40,895 nt of DNA from contig JBBRZF010000007.1 in assembly GCA_038236965.1 (NCBI GenBank), positions 1-40,895 of the forward strand, in the 5' to 3' direction. The notes below the pieces were generated by a model, which did no database searches, was not told the DNA's origin, and saw only the letters and a program-made list of their open reading frames with translations. Below are positions 1 to 8,214 of this stretch, one piece after another (position 1 is the stretch's first letter; each line of letters starts with the position of its first letter). The translations under genes were made by a program, and so were the position numbers. Source of the stretch: JBBRZF01 sp038236965 (GTDB lineage Bacteria > Acidobacteriota > Terriglobia > Terriglobales > Acidobacteriaceae).

Positions 1-112
1 CTACCTATTTACCGAAGATGCCCTCGGTCACGACGCCCCGGTCAAAATCCACGCAATACCCCGCCGGACGGCAGCTTGCCACAACTTGAGCGTAAGTCAC
101 TCATGCCACGTC

Positions 113-141
113 TTGACATCGTGCGGCTTATGTTTTACGAT
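113..141 (+). promoter_or_regulatory. sigma70-type promoter of groES-groEL
   Basis: TTGACA at 113-118 is followed after 17 bp by TACGAT at 136-141. This is a near-consensus -35/-10 pair placed directly before the CIRCE operator, so the operator falls across the expected transcription start. Seen in sequence; activity is inferred. Confidence 0.75.
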
Positions 142-167
142 TAGCACTCGTTGGGCGAGAGTGCTAA
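141..167 (+). promoter_or_regulatory. CIRCE operator (HrcA binding site)
   Basis: TTAGCACTC, 9-bp spacer, GAGTGCTAA: a perfect 9-9-9 match to the CIRCE consensus. It overlaps the last base of the -10 box and lies in the 5' leader of groES. In bacteria with this element, the HrcA repressor binds here and is released during heat stress. No hrcA gene is in the window. Confidence 0.97.
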
Positions 168-289
168 CAGAGTTCCTCCCCGCTCAAGTTTACGGCCCAT
201 TTGGGCCATTCGTCTCCGGCCCCCACCGTAGCCGAGCCACGTAAATAGCTGTCTCAATCTCGAACCAAATCCAAAAGGAGTTCCAAACG

Positions 290-607
290 ATGGCAACGAA
301 GCTTACTCCCCTGCACGATCGCATCGTCGTACGTCGCATCGAGGAAGCCACCACCACCCGTGGCGGAATCATCATCCCCGATAGCGCCAAAGACAAACCA
401 CAGGAAGGCGAAGTCATCTCCGTCGGCAAAGGCAAGAGCAACGACGAAGGCAAGGTTTCTCCGCTCGACGTAAAAGCTGGCGACCACATTCTCTTCGGCA
501 AGTATGCCGGCACCGAGATCAAGATCGACGGCGAAGAGTTCCTCATCATGCGTGAAGAGGAAGTCCTCGGAATCCTCGCCGGATCCGGTAAAGCGGCCTC
601 GAAGTAA
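290..607 (+). CDS. groS: Co-chaperonin GroES (Hsp10)
   Basis: A 105-residue protein with the GroES fold pattern: N-terminal LHDRIVVRR, the mobile-loop region GGIIIPDSAKDKPQEG, and the conserved GDHILFGKYAGTEIKIDGEEFLIMREEEVLGI C-terminal half, here split for length as GDHILFGKYAGTEI and EEFLIMREEEVLGI. It forms the heptameric lid of the GroEL folding chamber in the cytoplasm. An AAAGGAG ribosome site ends 12 bases before the ATG. It is the first gene of a two-gene operon with groEL 90 bp downstream, controlled by the promoter and CIRCE at 113-167. Length is a little over the usual 95-100 residues. Identification is secure. Confidence 0.98.
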   Translation: MATKLTPLHDRIVVRRIEEATTTRGGIIIPDSAKDKPQEGEVISVGKGKSNDEGKVSPLDVKAGDHILFGKYAGTEIKIDGEEFLIMREEEVLGILAGSGKAASK

Positions 608-697
608 GAGCAGTCGCCGCCCGCAATCCCCGACGCCCCGCGCGTCTGGATTCAGTTGTCACACCAGGTTTTGAAACACTTTTGAGGAGGTTCACAA

Positions 698-2374
698 ATG
701 GCAAAGCAGATTGTTCATGGTGAGGAATCGCGTCAGGCGATTCTCCGCGGCGTCAATGTTTTGGCAGACGCGGTAAAGGTTACCCTCGGCCCCAAGGGCC
801 GCAACGTCGTCATCGAAAAGAAATTCGGTTCGCCGACCATCACGAAGGACGGCGTCACCGTCGCAAAAGAAATCGAACTGAAGGACCCGCTTGAGAACAT
901 GGGCGCCCAGATGGTTCGCGAAGTCGCAAGCAAGACCAGCGACATCGCCGGGGACGGCACCACCACGGCCACCGTTCTTGCCCAGTCCATCTTCCGCGAA
1001 GGCGTGAAGACGGTTGCTGCCGGCGCGAACCCGATGGCTCTCAAGCGCGGCATCGAAAAGGCCATCCTGGCCGTTTGCGGCTCGCTTGATAAAGACGGCA
1101 ATCGCATCAAGGGCGGCCTCGATGATCTGTCGAAGCCCGTTACCGGCGAAATGATCGCCCAGGTCGGCACCATCTCGGCCAACAATGACGAGACCATTGG
1201 TCACATCATTGCCGAAGCCATGAAGAAGGTCGGCAAAGACGGCGTCATCACCGTTGAAGAATCCAAGACGATGGAAACCCAGCTCGAAGTCGTCGAAGGC
1301 ATGCAGTTCGATCGCGGTTACCTCTCGCCCTACATGGTCACCGACCCCGAGCGCATGGAAGCCGTTCTTGAGAACGCGCTGATCCTCATCCACGAAAAGA
1401 AGATCTCGTCGATGAAGGACCTGCTCCCCATCCTCGAACAGATTGCCAAGTCCAGCCGTCCGCTGCTCATCATCGCCGAAGACGTCGAAGGTGAAGCGCT
1501 TGCCACGCTCGTCGTGAACAAGCTTCGCGGAACGCTGCACGTTTGCGCCGTCAAGGCTCCTGGCTTTGGCGACCGTCGCAAGGCAATGTTGCAGGACATC
1601 GCCATCCTCACCGGCGGTAAAGCCATCACGGAAGACTTGGGCATCAAGCTCGAGAACGTGACCATGGAAGACCTCGGCCAGGCCAAGAAAGTCACCGTCG
1701 ATAAGGACAACACCACCCTCGTCGAAGGCAAAGGCAAGAGCTCCGAGATCGAAGGCCGCGTGAAGGAGATTCGCAGCCAGGTCGAAAAGACCACCAGCGA
1801 CTACGACCGCGAGAAGCTCCAGGAACGTCTGGCGAAACTCGTCGGCGGCGTTGCGGTCATCAAGGTCGGTGCCGCTACCGAAACCGAAATGAAGGAAAAG
1901 AAAGCTCGCGTGGAAGACGCGATGCACGCAACCCGCGCTGCCGTGGAAGAAGGCATCGTCCCGGGCGGCGGCGTTGCGCTCATCCGCTGCATCCCCATCA
2001 TCGAGAAGCTGATTGCGAAGCTGGAAGGCGACGAGAAGATCGGCGTCACCATCGTAAAGCGCGCACTCGAAGAGCCCCTTCGTCAGATCGTCGGCAACGC
2101 CGGCGAAGAAGGCGCAGTCATCATCGGCAAGATCCGCGAATCCAAGGACGTTGCGTATGGCTACAACGCGCACACCGGCGAATTCGTTGACCTCGTCAAG
2201 GCTGGCGTAATCGATCCGACGAAAGTAACCCGCACCGCGCTTCAGAACGCTGGCTCCATCGCAGCCCTGATGCTCACAACCGAAGCGCTAGTAGCCGACA
2301 TCCCAGAAGAAAAGAAAGACGCTGGAATGGGCGGCGGACACGGCGGCGGCGGCGGTATGGGCGGAATGTACTAA
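698..2374 (+). CDS. groL: Chaperonin GroEL (Hsp60)
   Basis: A 558-residue chaperonin subunit, slightly longer than the usual about 545. Visible signatures are the ATP-binding GDGTTTATVLAQ near residue 87, the VTLGPKGRNVV block near the N-terminus, the hinge GGGVAL near residue 420, and the flexible Gly/Met-rich tail (GGGHGGGGGMGGMY). It assembles as a double heptameric ring with GroES to fold cytosolic proteins using ATP. An AGGAGG site lies 7-8 bases before the ATG. It is the second gene of the CIRCE-regulated operon and is followed by a strong terminator at 2417. No duplicate copy is seen here. Confidence 0.98.
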   Translation: MAKQIVHGEESRQAILRGVNVLADAVKVTLGPKGRNVVIEKKFGSPTITKDGVTVAKEIELKDPLENMGAQMVREVASKTSDIAGDGTTTATVLAQSIFREGVKTVAAGANPMALKRGIEKAILAVCGSLDKDGNRIKGGLDDLSKPVTGEMIAQVGTISANNDETIGHIIAEAMKKVGKDGVITVEESKTMETQLEVVEGMQFDRGYLSPYMVTDPERMEAVLENALILIHEKKISSMKDLLPILEQIAKSSRPLLIIAEDVEGEALATLVVNKLRGTLHVCAVKAPGFGDRRKAMLQDIAILTGGKAITEDLGIKLENVTMEDLGQAKKVTVDKDNTTLVEGKGKSSEIEGRVKEIRSQVEKTTSDYDREKLQERLAKLVGGVAVIKVGAATETEMKEKKARVEDAMHATRAAVEEGIVPGGGVALIRCIPIIEKLIAKLEGDEKIGVTIVKRALEEPLRQIVGNAGEEGAVIIGKIRESKDVAYGYNAHTGEFVDLVKAGVIDPTKVTRTALQNAGSIAALMLTTEALVADIPEEKKDAGMGGGHGGGGGMGGMY

Positions 2375-2416
2375 GAAGCAATCAGCCGATAGCGAAAGCT
2401 GTCAGCTAAAGCTAAA

Positions 2417-2447
2417 AAGCCTCACTCGAAAGAGTGGGGCTTTTTTT
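2417..2447 (+). terminator. Rho-independent terminator of groES-groEL
   Basis: AAGCCTCACTC, GAAA tetraloop, GAGTGGGGCTT and a run of seven or more T. The 11-bp stem has a single T.G wobble. It lies 43 bp after the groEL stop. Confidence 0.93.
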
Positions 2448-2486
2448 GTGTCCGTCTTTCTTCTAACCCAAGCGGGTTCGTATCAG

Positions 2487-2506
2487 GGCACGACTTCAGT
2501 CGTGCC
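2487..2506. repeat. REP-like palindrome
   Basis: GGCACGAC-TTCA-GTCGTGCC is a perfect 8-bp stem with a 4-nt loop, with no T-run. It sits in the gap between the groE terminator and the broken DUF2075 gene. I recall similar GGCACG...CGTGCC hairpins as dispersed intergenic repeats in acidobacterial genomes, but only one copy is visible here. Confidence 0.45.
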
Positions 2507-2595
2507 GTTCCAACTTGTTTCTGACGTTGCTCTTGGCGTTTGACTCAGGTGGGCCCGGACGCCTCGTCCGTGGCAGGGCGAGCGCAGTTCGCCTA

Positions 2596-4634
2596 TTACC
2601 GCGCCGCCGCTGCAACCGACATGTTCTTCATTGGCGCTGCTCCACAGCGAACAAGGAAATCGTATGTTGCGTTCAATTCGAAATGCGACCGACTTCGATC
2701 CGCTATCGGTGGCTCGGGAACATAGATGATCATTCCCTGTCGCGCTCGCGTCAACAGCACCCGATAAGCATTCATCCTATATCGATGCTTCGTCTCAGCA
2801 CGCGAAAGCGGGTCACCTTTAAGTCGTTCAAGATCTTCAGTCCGTCCCAAACAAAGTCCTCACCCCAGCAGAGCCCAATCCAATCCAACTCCAATCCCTG
2901 AATCTCAAATTGAGTTGCACACACTTCAAGCTTCGACGATGCGCGAATATCGTTGCAGTACTTGTGATCGCATCCTACTTCGTCGCATTCATGCCGGTCG
3001 AGCAACCACCGTTCCCATTCGTAGAATCGATGGAAGTCATACCCGGCCTCAATACCGTCCGCTCGCAGCCTCGTGGCCGCGGAACAAGCAACAAGCCCGG
3101 CTCGCGTATATCCAATGCGACGTGCATTCAACCAACTTTTCGCATCGGCGAGCGACCGCGCAATAGTCGGGGTCTCTTCCATTTTCGCTGCAAGCTCTGC
3201 CGCCAGCGACTGATTTCCTGCGAGCACTGCGTTCGTCTAGTCCGAATTGTGCTGAGATCTAATTGATCGAGTACTGACATTCAAATGCAGGTTTACGTGA
3301 GCGTGAATACGTGAAGGGTGGGAGTCTGGAACCTCAAACAACTTGAAGCCCTCGACAGAAATACCTCCCGAAAGAACCTCGGGGGATGCATACACATCCC
3401 AATGAGGAAACTCAGCTACAGCTCTTCCCCACTCAGCTATCCCCGCCTCACCAGAATTGATTTCCTGCCCGCCTCCAATGAGTGCAACAATCACAGACCA
3501 ATCCTCGCGGCGATCCATAATCTCCAGAAGCATCTTGGCTTCTGAGACTTCGGGACGCCCAGCTCTCAAGTTCCGTTTCTCATCCCAGGCACGTTGCGCC
3601 TCGTCAAATACGATCACGTTGTCAACCGGACTCGCACCGTTCCCATCTTCGTAGTAACTATCGGCGAATCGGTGAACACTCCCTATGAAGGTCTGCACAG
3701 CGAGTTCTGCCGCCCGGCGCGTCTGGCCACTGCGCTTCACCACATCTCTTATCAAAGCTTCGCGAATAATTTTCACCAACGGTCCGTTGCCAGACAAAAA
3801 CATCGAACAGTCTTGTAGCTCGTTCCGATGCACAGCATTCAAGCCCACAAGCGTCTTACCCGCGCCGGGAACGCCGGTAACAAAACAGATTGCTTTCCTG
3901 CGCTCCGCTCCTTCTTCGCGCGTCTTGATAATAACGTCGAGGAGCGCATTGGTAGTTTTGTCGAGGTCTTCGCGAGCAGCCGCGGAGTGTCCAATCTCAA
4001 AGACATCCATCCCCGCATATAGCTTCACTGCAGCTTCAATGATTGGCGGAATTGGTCGGAATCGCGCCGCATCGAATGTTTCAGCGTTGATTGCTTCTGC
4101 GCTTCGGTTCACAACCACAGCGCAGATCTTTACAAGTTCCTTACCGAAATCTTCAGTCGAACTCAGTATGCAAGGCCGAATCAGGATTTCGAAGCCCGAC
4201 AGTTCTAATACCGCTGCAGTAGGCGCATTTGACACGACCATCGGCACAATGGCCCGTCCAGCGCTACCTTCGTGAAAGCAAGCCATCGCAAGTGCGTAGT
4301 CTTCCACCTGCCGACGCGCGCTAGTAGCCGCATATCCAGTCTTGGTTTCAATAATGAGCACTGCGTCATGTGCCAGAATTACAACGTCGATTCGCTTTCC
4401 AACCTGAGGTATTGGGTATTCCAGAAGAATCGCCCACTCCCCCGCGTCTGGAACAGCATCGACAAGCTGTGACACTCCCGCCGTGATAAACGGAAGCTGG
4501 ATATTCCATGCGTCGATGGCTTCGGGAGTCAGAGAGAACATTTGGCGAGCGTTGGCGTCAGCCAGCTTAGAAAAAATCTCGGAAGCAGAAGTGTTTAGAA
4601 ATTCACGAAGAGAAGCTTTATAGTATGCCGGCAT
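2596..4634 (-). pseudogene. Decayed DUF2075-family nuclease/ATPase (in-frame stop and frameshift)
   Basis: Read from 4634 downward, the N-terminus starts MPAYYKASLREFL, typical of DUF2075 (schlafen/AAA-like ATPase) proteins. A D-ExK-like nuclease core follows (KRIDVVIL...LIIETKTG), then Walker A GVPGAGKT and Walker B VIVFDEAQ. The frame hits an in-frame TAG at 3237-3239, in ...HNSD-stop-TNAVLAG, where tryptophan (TGG) would be natural. The same frame continues with good family sequence to CWGEDFVWDGLK near 2830-2850, where homology jumps to another frame ending NAYRVLLTRARQGMIIYVP and DFLVRCG. All parts of a roughly 680-residue protein are therefore present but split by one nonsense and one frameshift. 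The ATG at 4632-4634 fits the family better than the upstream start. Such proteins often occur in accessory or defence contexts; that role is inference. Sequencing error could explain the lesions. Confidence 0.85.
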
Positions 4635-4705
4635 TCGGCGCCAGGATACAGGGCACCAGGCTCTAGGTCCAGATCCGAATTTCACGGATCGCCGCACATA
4701 CTCCA

Positions 4706-4728
4706 AAGGCCGCGCTTCGCGCGGCCTT
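4706..4728 (-). terminator. Strong hairpin between convergent-spaced minus-strand genes
   Basis: AAGGCCGCG-CTTCG-CGCGGCCTT is a perfect 9-bp stem lying 16 bp beyond the stop of the minus-strand gene at 4745. The tract that follows on the minus strand (TTTGG) is weakly T-rich, so termination is plausible but not certain. Confidence 0.5.
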
Positions 4729-4744
4729 CGCAAACCAAAAGTTT

Positions 4745-5179
4745 TTACTTCTTCTCCACCGGGACGTCCGGTTTCTTCTCCCCCGGATGCTCCTCATAAA
4801 TCGAGTACTGCTTTTGCGGAGGCTTCAACTTGATCACGATCTCATGGGTTGGCTGGTTGATGTCGTAGTCTTCTCCGAAGGTTTGCAGGCCGGGCGCAAT
4901 CACCTGCACCCGAATCTTTCCGTAGGGCATTCCCGGAAAAAGGACTTTCCCTTCGGCGGTCGTCTTCGACTGGATCCCGCCTTTATCCTGCCGGCCCTTT
5001 TCGTTCACGGAGTGCAGGATGACGGTGGCGTTTCGGACGGGCTTGCCGTTGCTGTCCCTTACTACCGTAAAGTGCAGGTCGGCTGCGCCTTCAAGTTTCT
5101 GCTTCTTGTCGGCCATGGCGATGGACGCCGCCAGCAGCAGCGCAATCAGCAACAAAACGGTCTTCTTGGATGTGGTCAT
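4745..5179 (-). CDS. Secreted carboxypeptidase-regulatory-like (Ig-fold) protein
   Basis: A 144-residue protein with a clear signal peptide: KK at residues 5-6, a hydrophobic core LLLIALLLAASIA, and a probable cut after AMA. The rest is one beta-sandwich unit of the carboxypeptidase-regulatory-like type. Its marks are VVRDSNGKPVRNATVILH, KTTAEGKVLFPGMPYGKIRVQVIAPGL (given in parts) and a closing HEIVIKLKPP strand. The C-terminus is Lys/Pro rich (PGEKKPDVPVEKK). It is expected in the periplasm or on the outer surface; no enzymatic residues are seen. GGAG lies 9 bases before the ATG. Exact role unknown. Confidence 0.8.
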   Translation of the reverse strand: MTTSKKTVLLLIALLLAASIAMADKKQKLEGAADLHFTVVRDSNGKPVRNATVILHSVNEKGRQDKGGIQSKTTAEGKVLFPGMPYGKIRVQVIAPGLQTFGEDYDINQPTHEIVIKLKPPQKQYSIYEEHPGEKKPDVPVEKK

Positions 5180-5326
5180 ACGTTAGGACTCCAGATGAAA
5201 ACATTCTACGCGAAGCAGGCAAGTCTGCGCTCGCCGTATGAGACTCCTCCCCGGGCTGCGGCCCCCTGGCGAAGCCCGGCGAGACTGCATCCGCGTGGCC
5301 GACTTACGCGAACGGCAGCGGCCAAT

Positions 5327-5370
5327 TTACGCGGACCGGAGGACTGACTTACGCGGACCGGAGGACTGAC
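5327..5370. repeat. 22-bp perfect tandem duplication
   Basis: TTACGCGGACCGGAGGACTGAC occurs twice head to tail at 5327-5348 and 5349-5370 with no mismatch (unit given here as its 22-base sequence split: TTACGCGGACC + GGAGGACTGAC). A further partial match, CTTACGCG, lies at 5303-5310. The 319-bp gene-free stretch 5180-5498 holds this duplication and the leader of hpnJ. I see no gene in it. Confidence 0.85.
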
Positions 5371-5498
5371 AAATGCCGCAGCCAATCCAGCTTCCCTGCT
5401 CAGTGGAAAATAACCGCCTCTCGCCCCTTTTCCCGCACATTCGACTGTATTTAGCCGAGCGGCACGAAATCTCGATGGTAAAATGAAACCTACTCACT

Positions 5499-7070
5499 AT
5501 GGCTCCTTTGAAGACACTTTTTCTCAATCCACCCTCGTTCGAGAACTTCGACGGAGGCGCATCTTCGCGCTGGCCCGCAACCCGCGAGATCGAGTCCTAT
5601 TGGTACCCCGTCTGGCTCGCCTACCCTGCCGGAATGCTCGAAGGCTCGCGCCTGCTCGACGCCAATCCGCACCACGTCTCCGCCACCGAAACCATCGAGA
5701 TTGGAAAGAGTTACGACTTCCTCGTGCTCTTCACCAGCACCCCCGGATTCCCCGGCGATTGCAAGCTGGCCATTCTCATGAAGGCCGCCAATCCCAATCT
5801 GAAGATCTGCTTCGTCGGCCCGCACGTAGCCACTCTGCCGGAAGAGACTCTGAACGATTGCCTGGCGATCGACTTCATCGTCCGTCGCGAGTTCGAATAC
5901 GCGACCGTGGAGTACGCCAACGGAAAACCGCTCGAGGAGATCCTCGGAGCCAGCTATCGCCGCGATGGCAAGATCGTGCACAATGCCGATCGCGCATCCG
6001 TCGCCAATCTCGACGACATGCCCGACGTGGTCGATGTCTATAAACGCGATCTCGACGTCAAGCGCTACAACGTCCCCTTCCTGCTGCATCCGTACGTCGC
6101 GCTCTACACCACGCGCGGATGCCCGGCGCAATGCACCTTCTGCCTCTGGCCGCAGACACTCAGCGGACACCCGTGGCGCAAGCGCTCCGCCGACTCCGTC
6201 GCCAACGAGATGAAGAAGGCCATGACCTATTGGCCGAACGTGAAAGAATTCTTCTTCGACGACGATACCTTCAACATTCAGAAGGCGCGCACCATCGAAC
6301 TCTGCGCCAAGCTGAAACCGCTCGGCATGACGTGGTCCTGCACCTCGCGTGTTACCACCGATTACGAAACGCTCAAGGCCATGAAGGAATCCGGTTGCCG
6401 CCTGCTCATCGTCGGCTTCGAATCCGGCGACCAGCAGATTCTGAAGAACATCAAAAAGGGCGCCACCGTCGAGCGCGCTCGCGCGTTCGTGAAGGACTGC
6501 AAGAAATTAGGACTCGCAATCCACGGCGACTTCATCCTCGGCCTCCCCGGCGAGACTCGCCAGACGATTCGCACCACCATCGATTTCGCCAAGGAACTCA
6601 ACGTCGAAACGATTCAGGTCTCTGTCGCCCATGCGTATCCGGGCACGGAGTTCTACGATTTCGCCAAGGCCAACGGCTTCATCACCAACGAACGCGAAAT
6701 GGTCGATGCCGGCGGACACCAGGTGGCACACGTCGAGTACCCCGACGTCCCCGCCGACTACCTTATGGAAATGGTGCACAAGTTCTACGACGAATATTAT
6801 TTCCGCCCGAAGGTCTGGATGCCCATCGTATTCGGCGCCATGTTCAAGACCGACGAACGCCGTCGCCTCTACAAGGAAGCGAAAGATTTCCTCAAACTCC
6901 GCGCCTCTCGCAACAAGGCCGTCAAAGAAGCGCGCGCCAAAGCAGCTGCCGGACAAACGCACGTCCCCGCCCCTGCCAAGCCAATCCATCCGGCCAAGCA
7001 GATGACCGGAGACCCGCTGCTCCCCATCCTTCCGCCAGACAGCAAGAAGAAGGAAACCATCGGCGTCTAA
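5499..7070 (+). CDS. hpnJ: Hopanoid-associated B12-binding radical SAM protein HpnJ
   Basis: A 523-residue radical SAM enzyme. The N-terminus (TLFLNPPSFENFDGGASSR, then REIESYWYPVWLAYPAGML) matches my memory of HpnJ. A B12-binding-like Rossmann half follows (LKICFVGPHVATLPEE). The [4Fe-4S]/SAM motif is TTRGCPAQCTFC with Cys208, Cys212 and Cys215, and later blocks are FFFDDDTFNI, VGFESGDQQILKNIKKG and HGDFILGLPGET. HpnJ acts on the side chain of extended (C35) hopanoids and is linked to cyclitol-ether bacteriohopanetetrol formation. The C-terminal Lys/Ala/Pro-rich tail (residues about 465-523) is extra. No squalene-hopene cyclase or other hpn genes are in the window. No clear ribosome site precedes the ATG. 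A terminator follows at 7111. Confidence 0.88.
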   Translation: MAPLKTLFLNPPSFENFDGGASSRWPATREIESYWYPVWLAYPAGMLEGSRLLDANPHHVSATETIEIGKSYDFLVLFTSTPGFPGDCKLAILMKAANPNLKICFVGPHVATLPEETLNDCLAIDFIVRREFEYATVEYANGKPLEEILGASYRRDGKIVHNADRASVANLDDMPDVVDVYKRDLDVKRYNVPFLLHPYVALYTTRGCPAQCTFCLWPQTLSGHPWRKRSADSVANEMKKAMTYWPNVKEFFFDDDTFNIQKARTIELCAKLKPLGMTWSCTSRVTTDYETLKAMKESGCRLLIVGFESGDQQILKNIKKGATVERARAFVKDCKKLGLAIHGDFILGLPGETRQTIRTTIDFAKELNVETIQVSVAHAYPGTEFYDFAKANGFITNEREMVDAGGHQVAHVEYPDVPADYLMEMVHKFYDEYYFRPKVWMPIVFGAMFKTDERRRLYKEAKDFLKLRASRNKAVKEARAKAAAGQTHVPAPAKPIHPAKQMTGDPLLPILPPDSKKKETIGV

Positions 7071-7110
7071 CGCAGCAATCGGCGTTCAACGCCAACTACA
7101 TTTCACAATG

Positions 7111-7138
7111 AGCCGCGCTCTCGAAGCGCGGCTTCTTT
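7111..7138 (+). terminator. Rho-independent terminator after hpnJ
   Basis: AGCCGCGCT-CTCGA-AGCGCGGCT followed by TCTTTATTT. A 9-bp perfect stem 40 bp after the hpnJ stop, which separates hpnJ from the transporter pair at 7218. Confidence 0.85.
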
Positions 7139-7158
7139 ATTTGCTTATTCTGGTTTTG

Positions 7159-7190
7159 ATCTATCCGCTTCTATCCGTGTAATCCGTGGC
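7159..7190. repeat. Dispersed intergenic phrase (ATCCGTGTAATCCGTGG type)
   Basis: The text GATCTATCCGCTTCTATC followed by CGTGTAATCCGTGGC contains three related ATCCG words. I recall very similar text as a dispersed intergenic sequence in several bacterial phyla including Acidobacteria. Only this copy is seen here, and its function is unknown. Confidence 0.4.
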
Positions 7191-7217
7191 CGCCCTTCGC
7201 TCTGCTATTCTCGTTAC

Positions 7218-7706
7218 GTGACTTTCTCCCGCTATATCGTCCTTGCCGCTGTCGCCATCTTCGCCGCCGTGGGAGACGTCCTCCTCGCGCGCGGTATGCG
7301 CGACGTCGGCCAGGTATCGCTAGCCAACTGGCATGCAGCCATCACGGCCGTTGCCAATCCGTGGATCATCGTTGGCATCGTTTTCCTCATCGCGTTCTTC
7401 GGAACTTACCTCGCGTCGCTTTCGTGGGCAGACCTGACCTACGTTCTCCCGGCCACATCGTTCAGCTACATACTGATGGCGTTGCTAGGCAAATATCGTC
7501 TGGGTGAGACCATCTCGTTTTCGCGATGGGCCGGAATCGCGCTCATCACCATGGGCGTCGGATTCGTCGCAACCGCGCCATCGAAGACCGACCACGCCGC
7601 CGGAGACTCGTCGCCATCAGCGCCCTCCATCGCCGCCGTCTTTGAGCATGAAAGCGAGCATGAAAGTCCTGAACACGAATCCTCGCACGAGAGAGACCGC
7701 CGGTGA
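7218..7706 (+). CDS. Half-size EamA/DMT-family membrane transporter, subunit 1
   Basis: A 162-residue protein with four predicted membrane segments, half the size of a standard 10-TM EamA protein. It shares the motifs GDVLLARGM and LSWADLTYVLPA with its neighbour (GDILLAYAM, LSWADVSLVAPA). It starts at GTG 7218 and has no strong ribosome site. A hydrophilic tail (about residues 128-162) is rich in Glu, His and Ser (FEHESEHESPEHESSHE), suggesting a cytoplasmic metal-binding or disordered extension. It overlaps the next gene by 4 bases (GTGA), so the two are probably made together and may form a heterodimer like ArnE/ArnF. Substrate unknown; lipid-linked substrates are an inference from the hpnJ neighbour. 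Confidence 0.8.
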   Translation: MTFSRYIVLAAVAIFAAVGDVLLARGMRDVGQVSLANWHAAITAVANPWIIVGIVFLIAFFGTYLASLSWADLTYVLPATSFSYILMALLGKYRLGETISFSRWAGIALITMGVGFVATAPSKTDHAAGDSSPSAPSIAAVFEHESEHESPEHESSHERDRR

Positions 7707-8083
7707 AAAACGCCTACACCTGGACGGCCATCGCGCTCGTCGTGATTACCTCTACAGCGGGAGACATCCTGCTCGCCTATGCCATGCAGAAGGTCGGCGA
7801 CCTCGACGACATTCGCCATCGCAGCGGACTCGCGGGGGCCATCAAAGCCGTGCTCACGAGCGGATGGTTCATGCTAGGCGTCGGATGCATGGCGCTATCG
7901 TTCTTCTCGCTGCTGGTCGGACTTTCCTGGGCAGACGTCTCGCTGGTCGCGCCCGCCGCGGCTTCGCTCACCTTCGTCACCAACGCCGTCGCTGCGAAGT
8001 TCTTCCTTAAGGAACACGTGGACCGACGCCGCTGGATCGCGGCAGTCTTCGTCGGCGTCGGAGTGCTGCTCCTCGCGCAATGA
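7703..8083 (+). CDS. Half-size EamA/DMT-family membrane transporter, subunit 2
   Basis: A 126-residue, four-TM protein of the same half-EamA type as the upstream gene, starting at the GTG that overlaps the upstream stop. The first helix carries TSTAGDILLAYAM, the third region LSWADVSLVAPAAASLTF, and the last helix AAVFVGVGVLLLAQ ends the protein. The size and pairing resemble the ArnE/ArnF flippase subunits (about 110-130 residues each), but the substrate cannot be read from sequence. Membrane location is clear. No terminator is seen; a low-complexity repeat follows 10 bp after the stop. Confidence 0.8.
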   Translation: MKNAYTWTAIALVVITSTAGDILLAYAMQKVGDLDDIRHRSGLAGAIKAVLTSGWFMLGVGCMALSFFSLLVGLSWADVSLVAPAAASLTFVTNAVAAKFFLKEHVDRRRWIAAVFVGVGVLLLAQ

Positions 8084-8092
8084 GTTGTGGAC

Positions 8093-8165
8093 TTTGCCCT
8101 TGCCCTTTCCCTTGCCCTTTCCTTTGCCCTCGCCTTTTCCTTTGCCCTTGCCCTTTCCTTTGCTC
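8093..8165. repeat. Imperfect hexanucleotide microsatellite (TTGCCC/TTTCC)
   Basis: About 12 units alternate TTGCCC and TTTCC(C), with interruptions. The minus strand reads as GGGCAA/GGAAA and gives spurious Lys-Gly-repeat reading frames. It lies between the EamA pair and the next membrane gene. A shorter related TTTTGCCTTTGCCTTTG run occurs near 13739-13755. Confidence 0.9.
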
Positions 8166-8214
8166 CTGACCCTGCTGGCAACCGACAACTGACAACTGCT
8201 ACACTTCCGCCGAG

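Noticed and set aside
9..102. Short minus-strand frame at the left edge ending GIFGK
   Set aside because: Only about 30 codons between stops, no ribosome site and no recognisable family.
692..2173. 493-residue minus-strand open frame
   Set aside because: It is antisense to groEL, and its length follows from the codon bias of that gene; the peptide has no recognisable motif.
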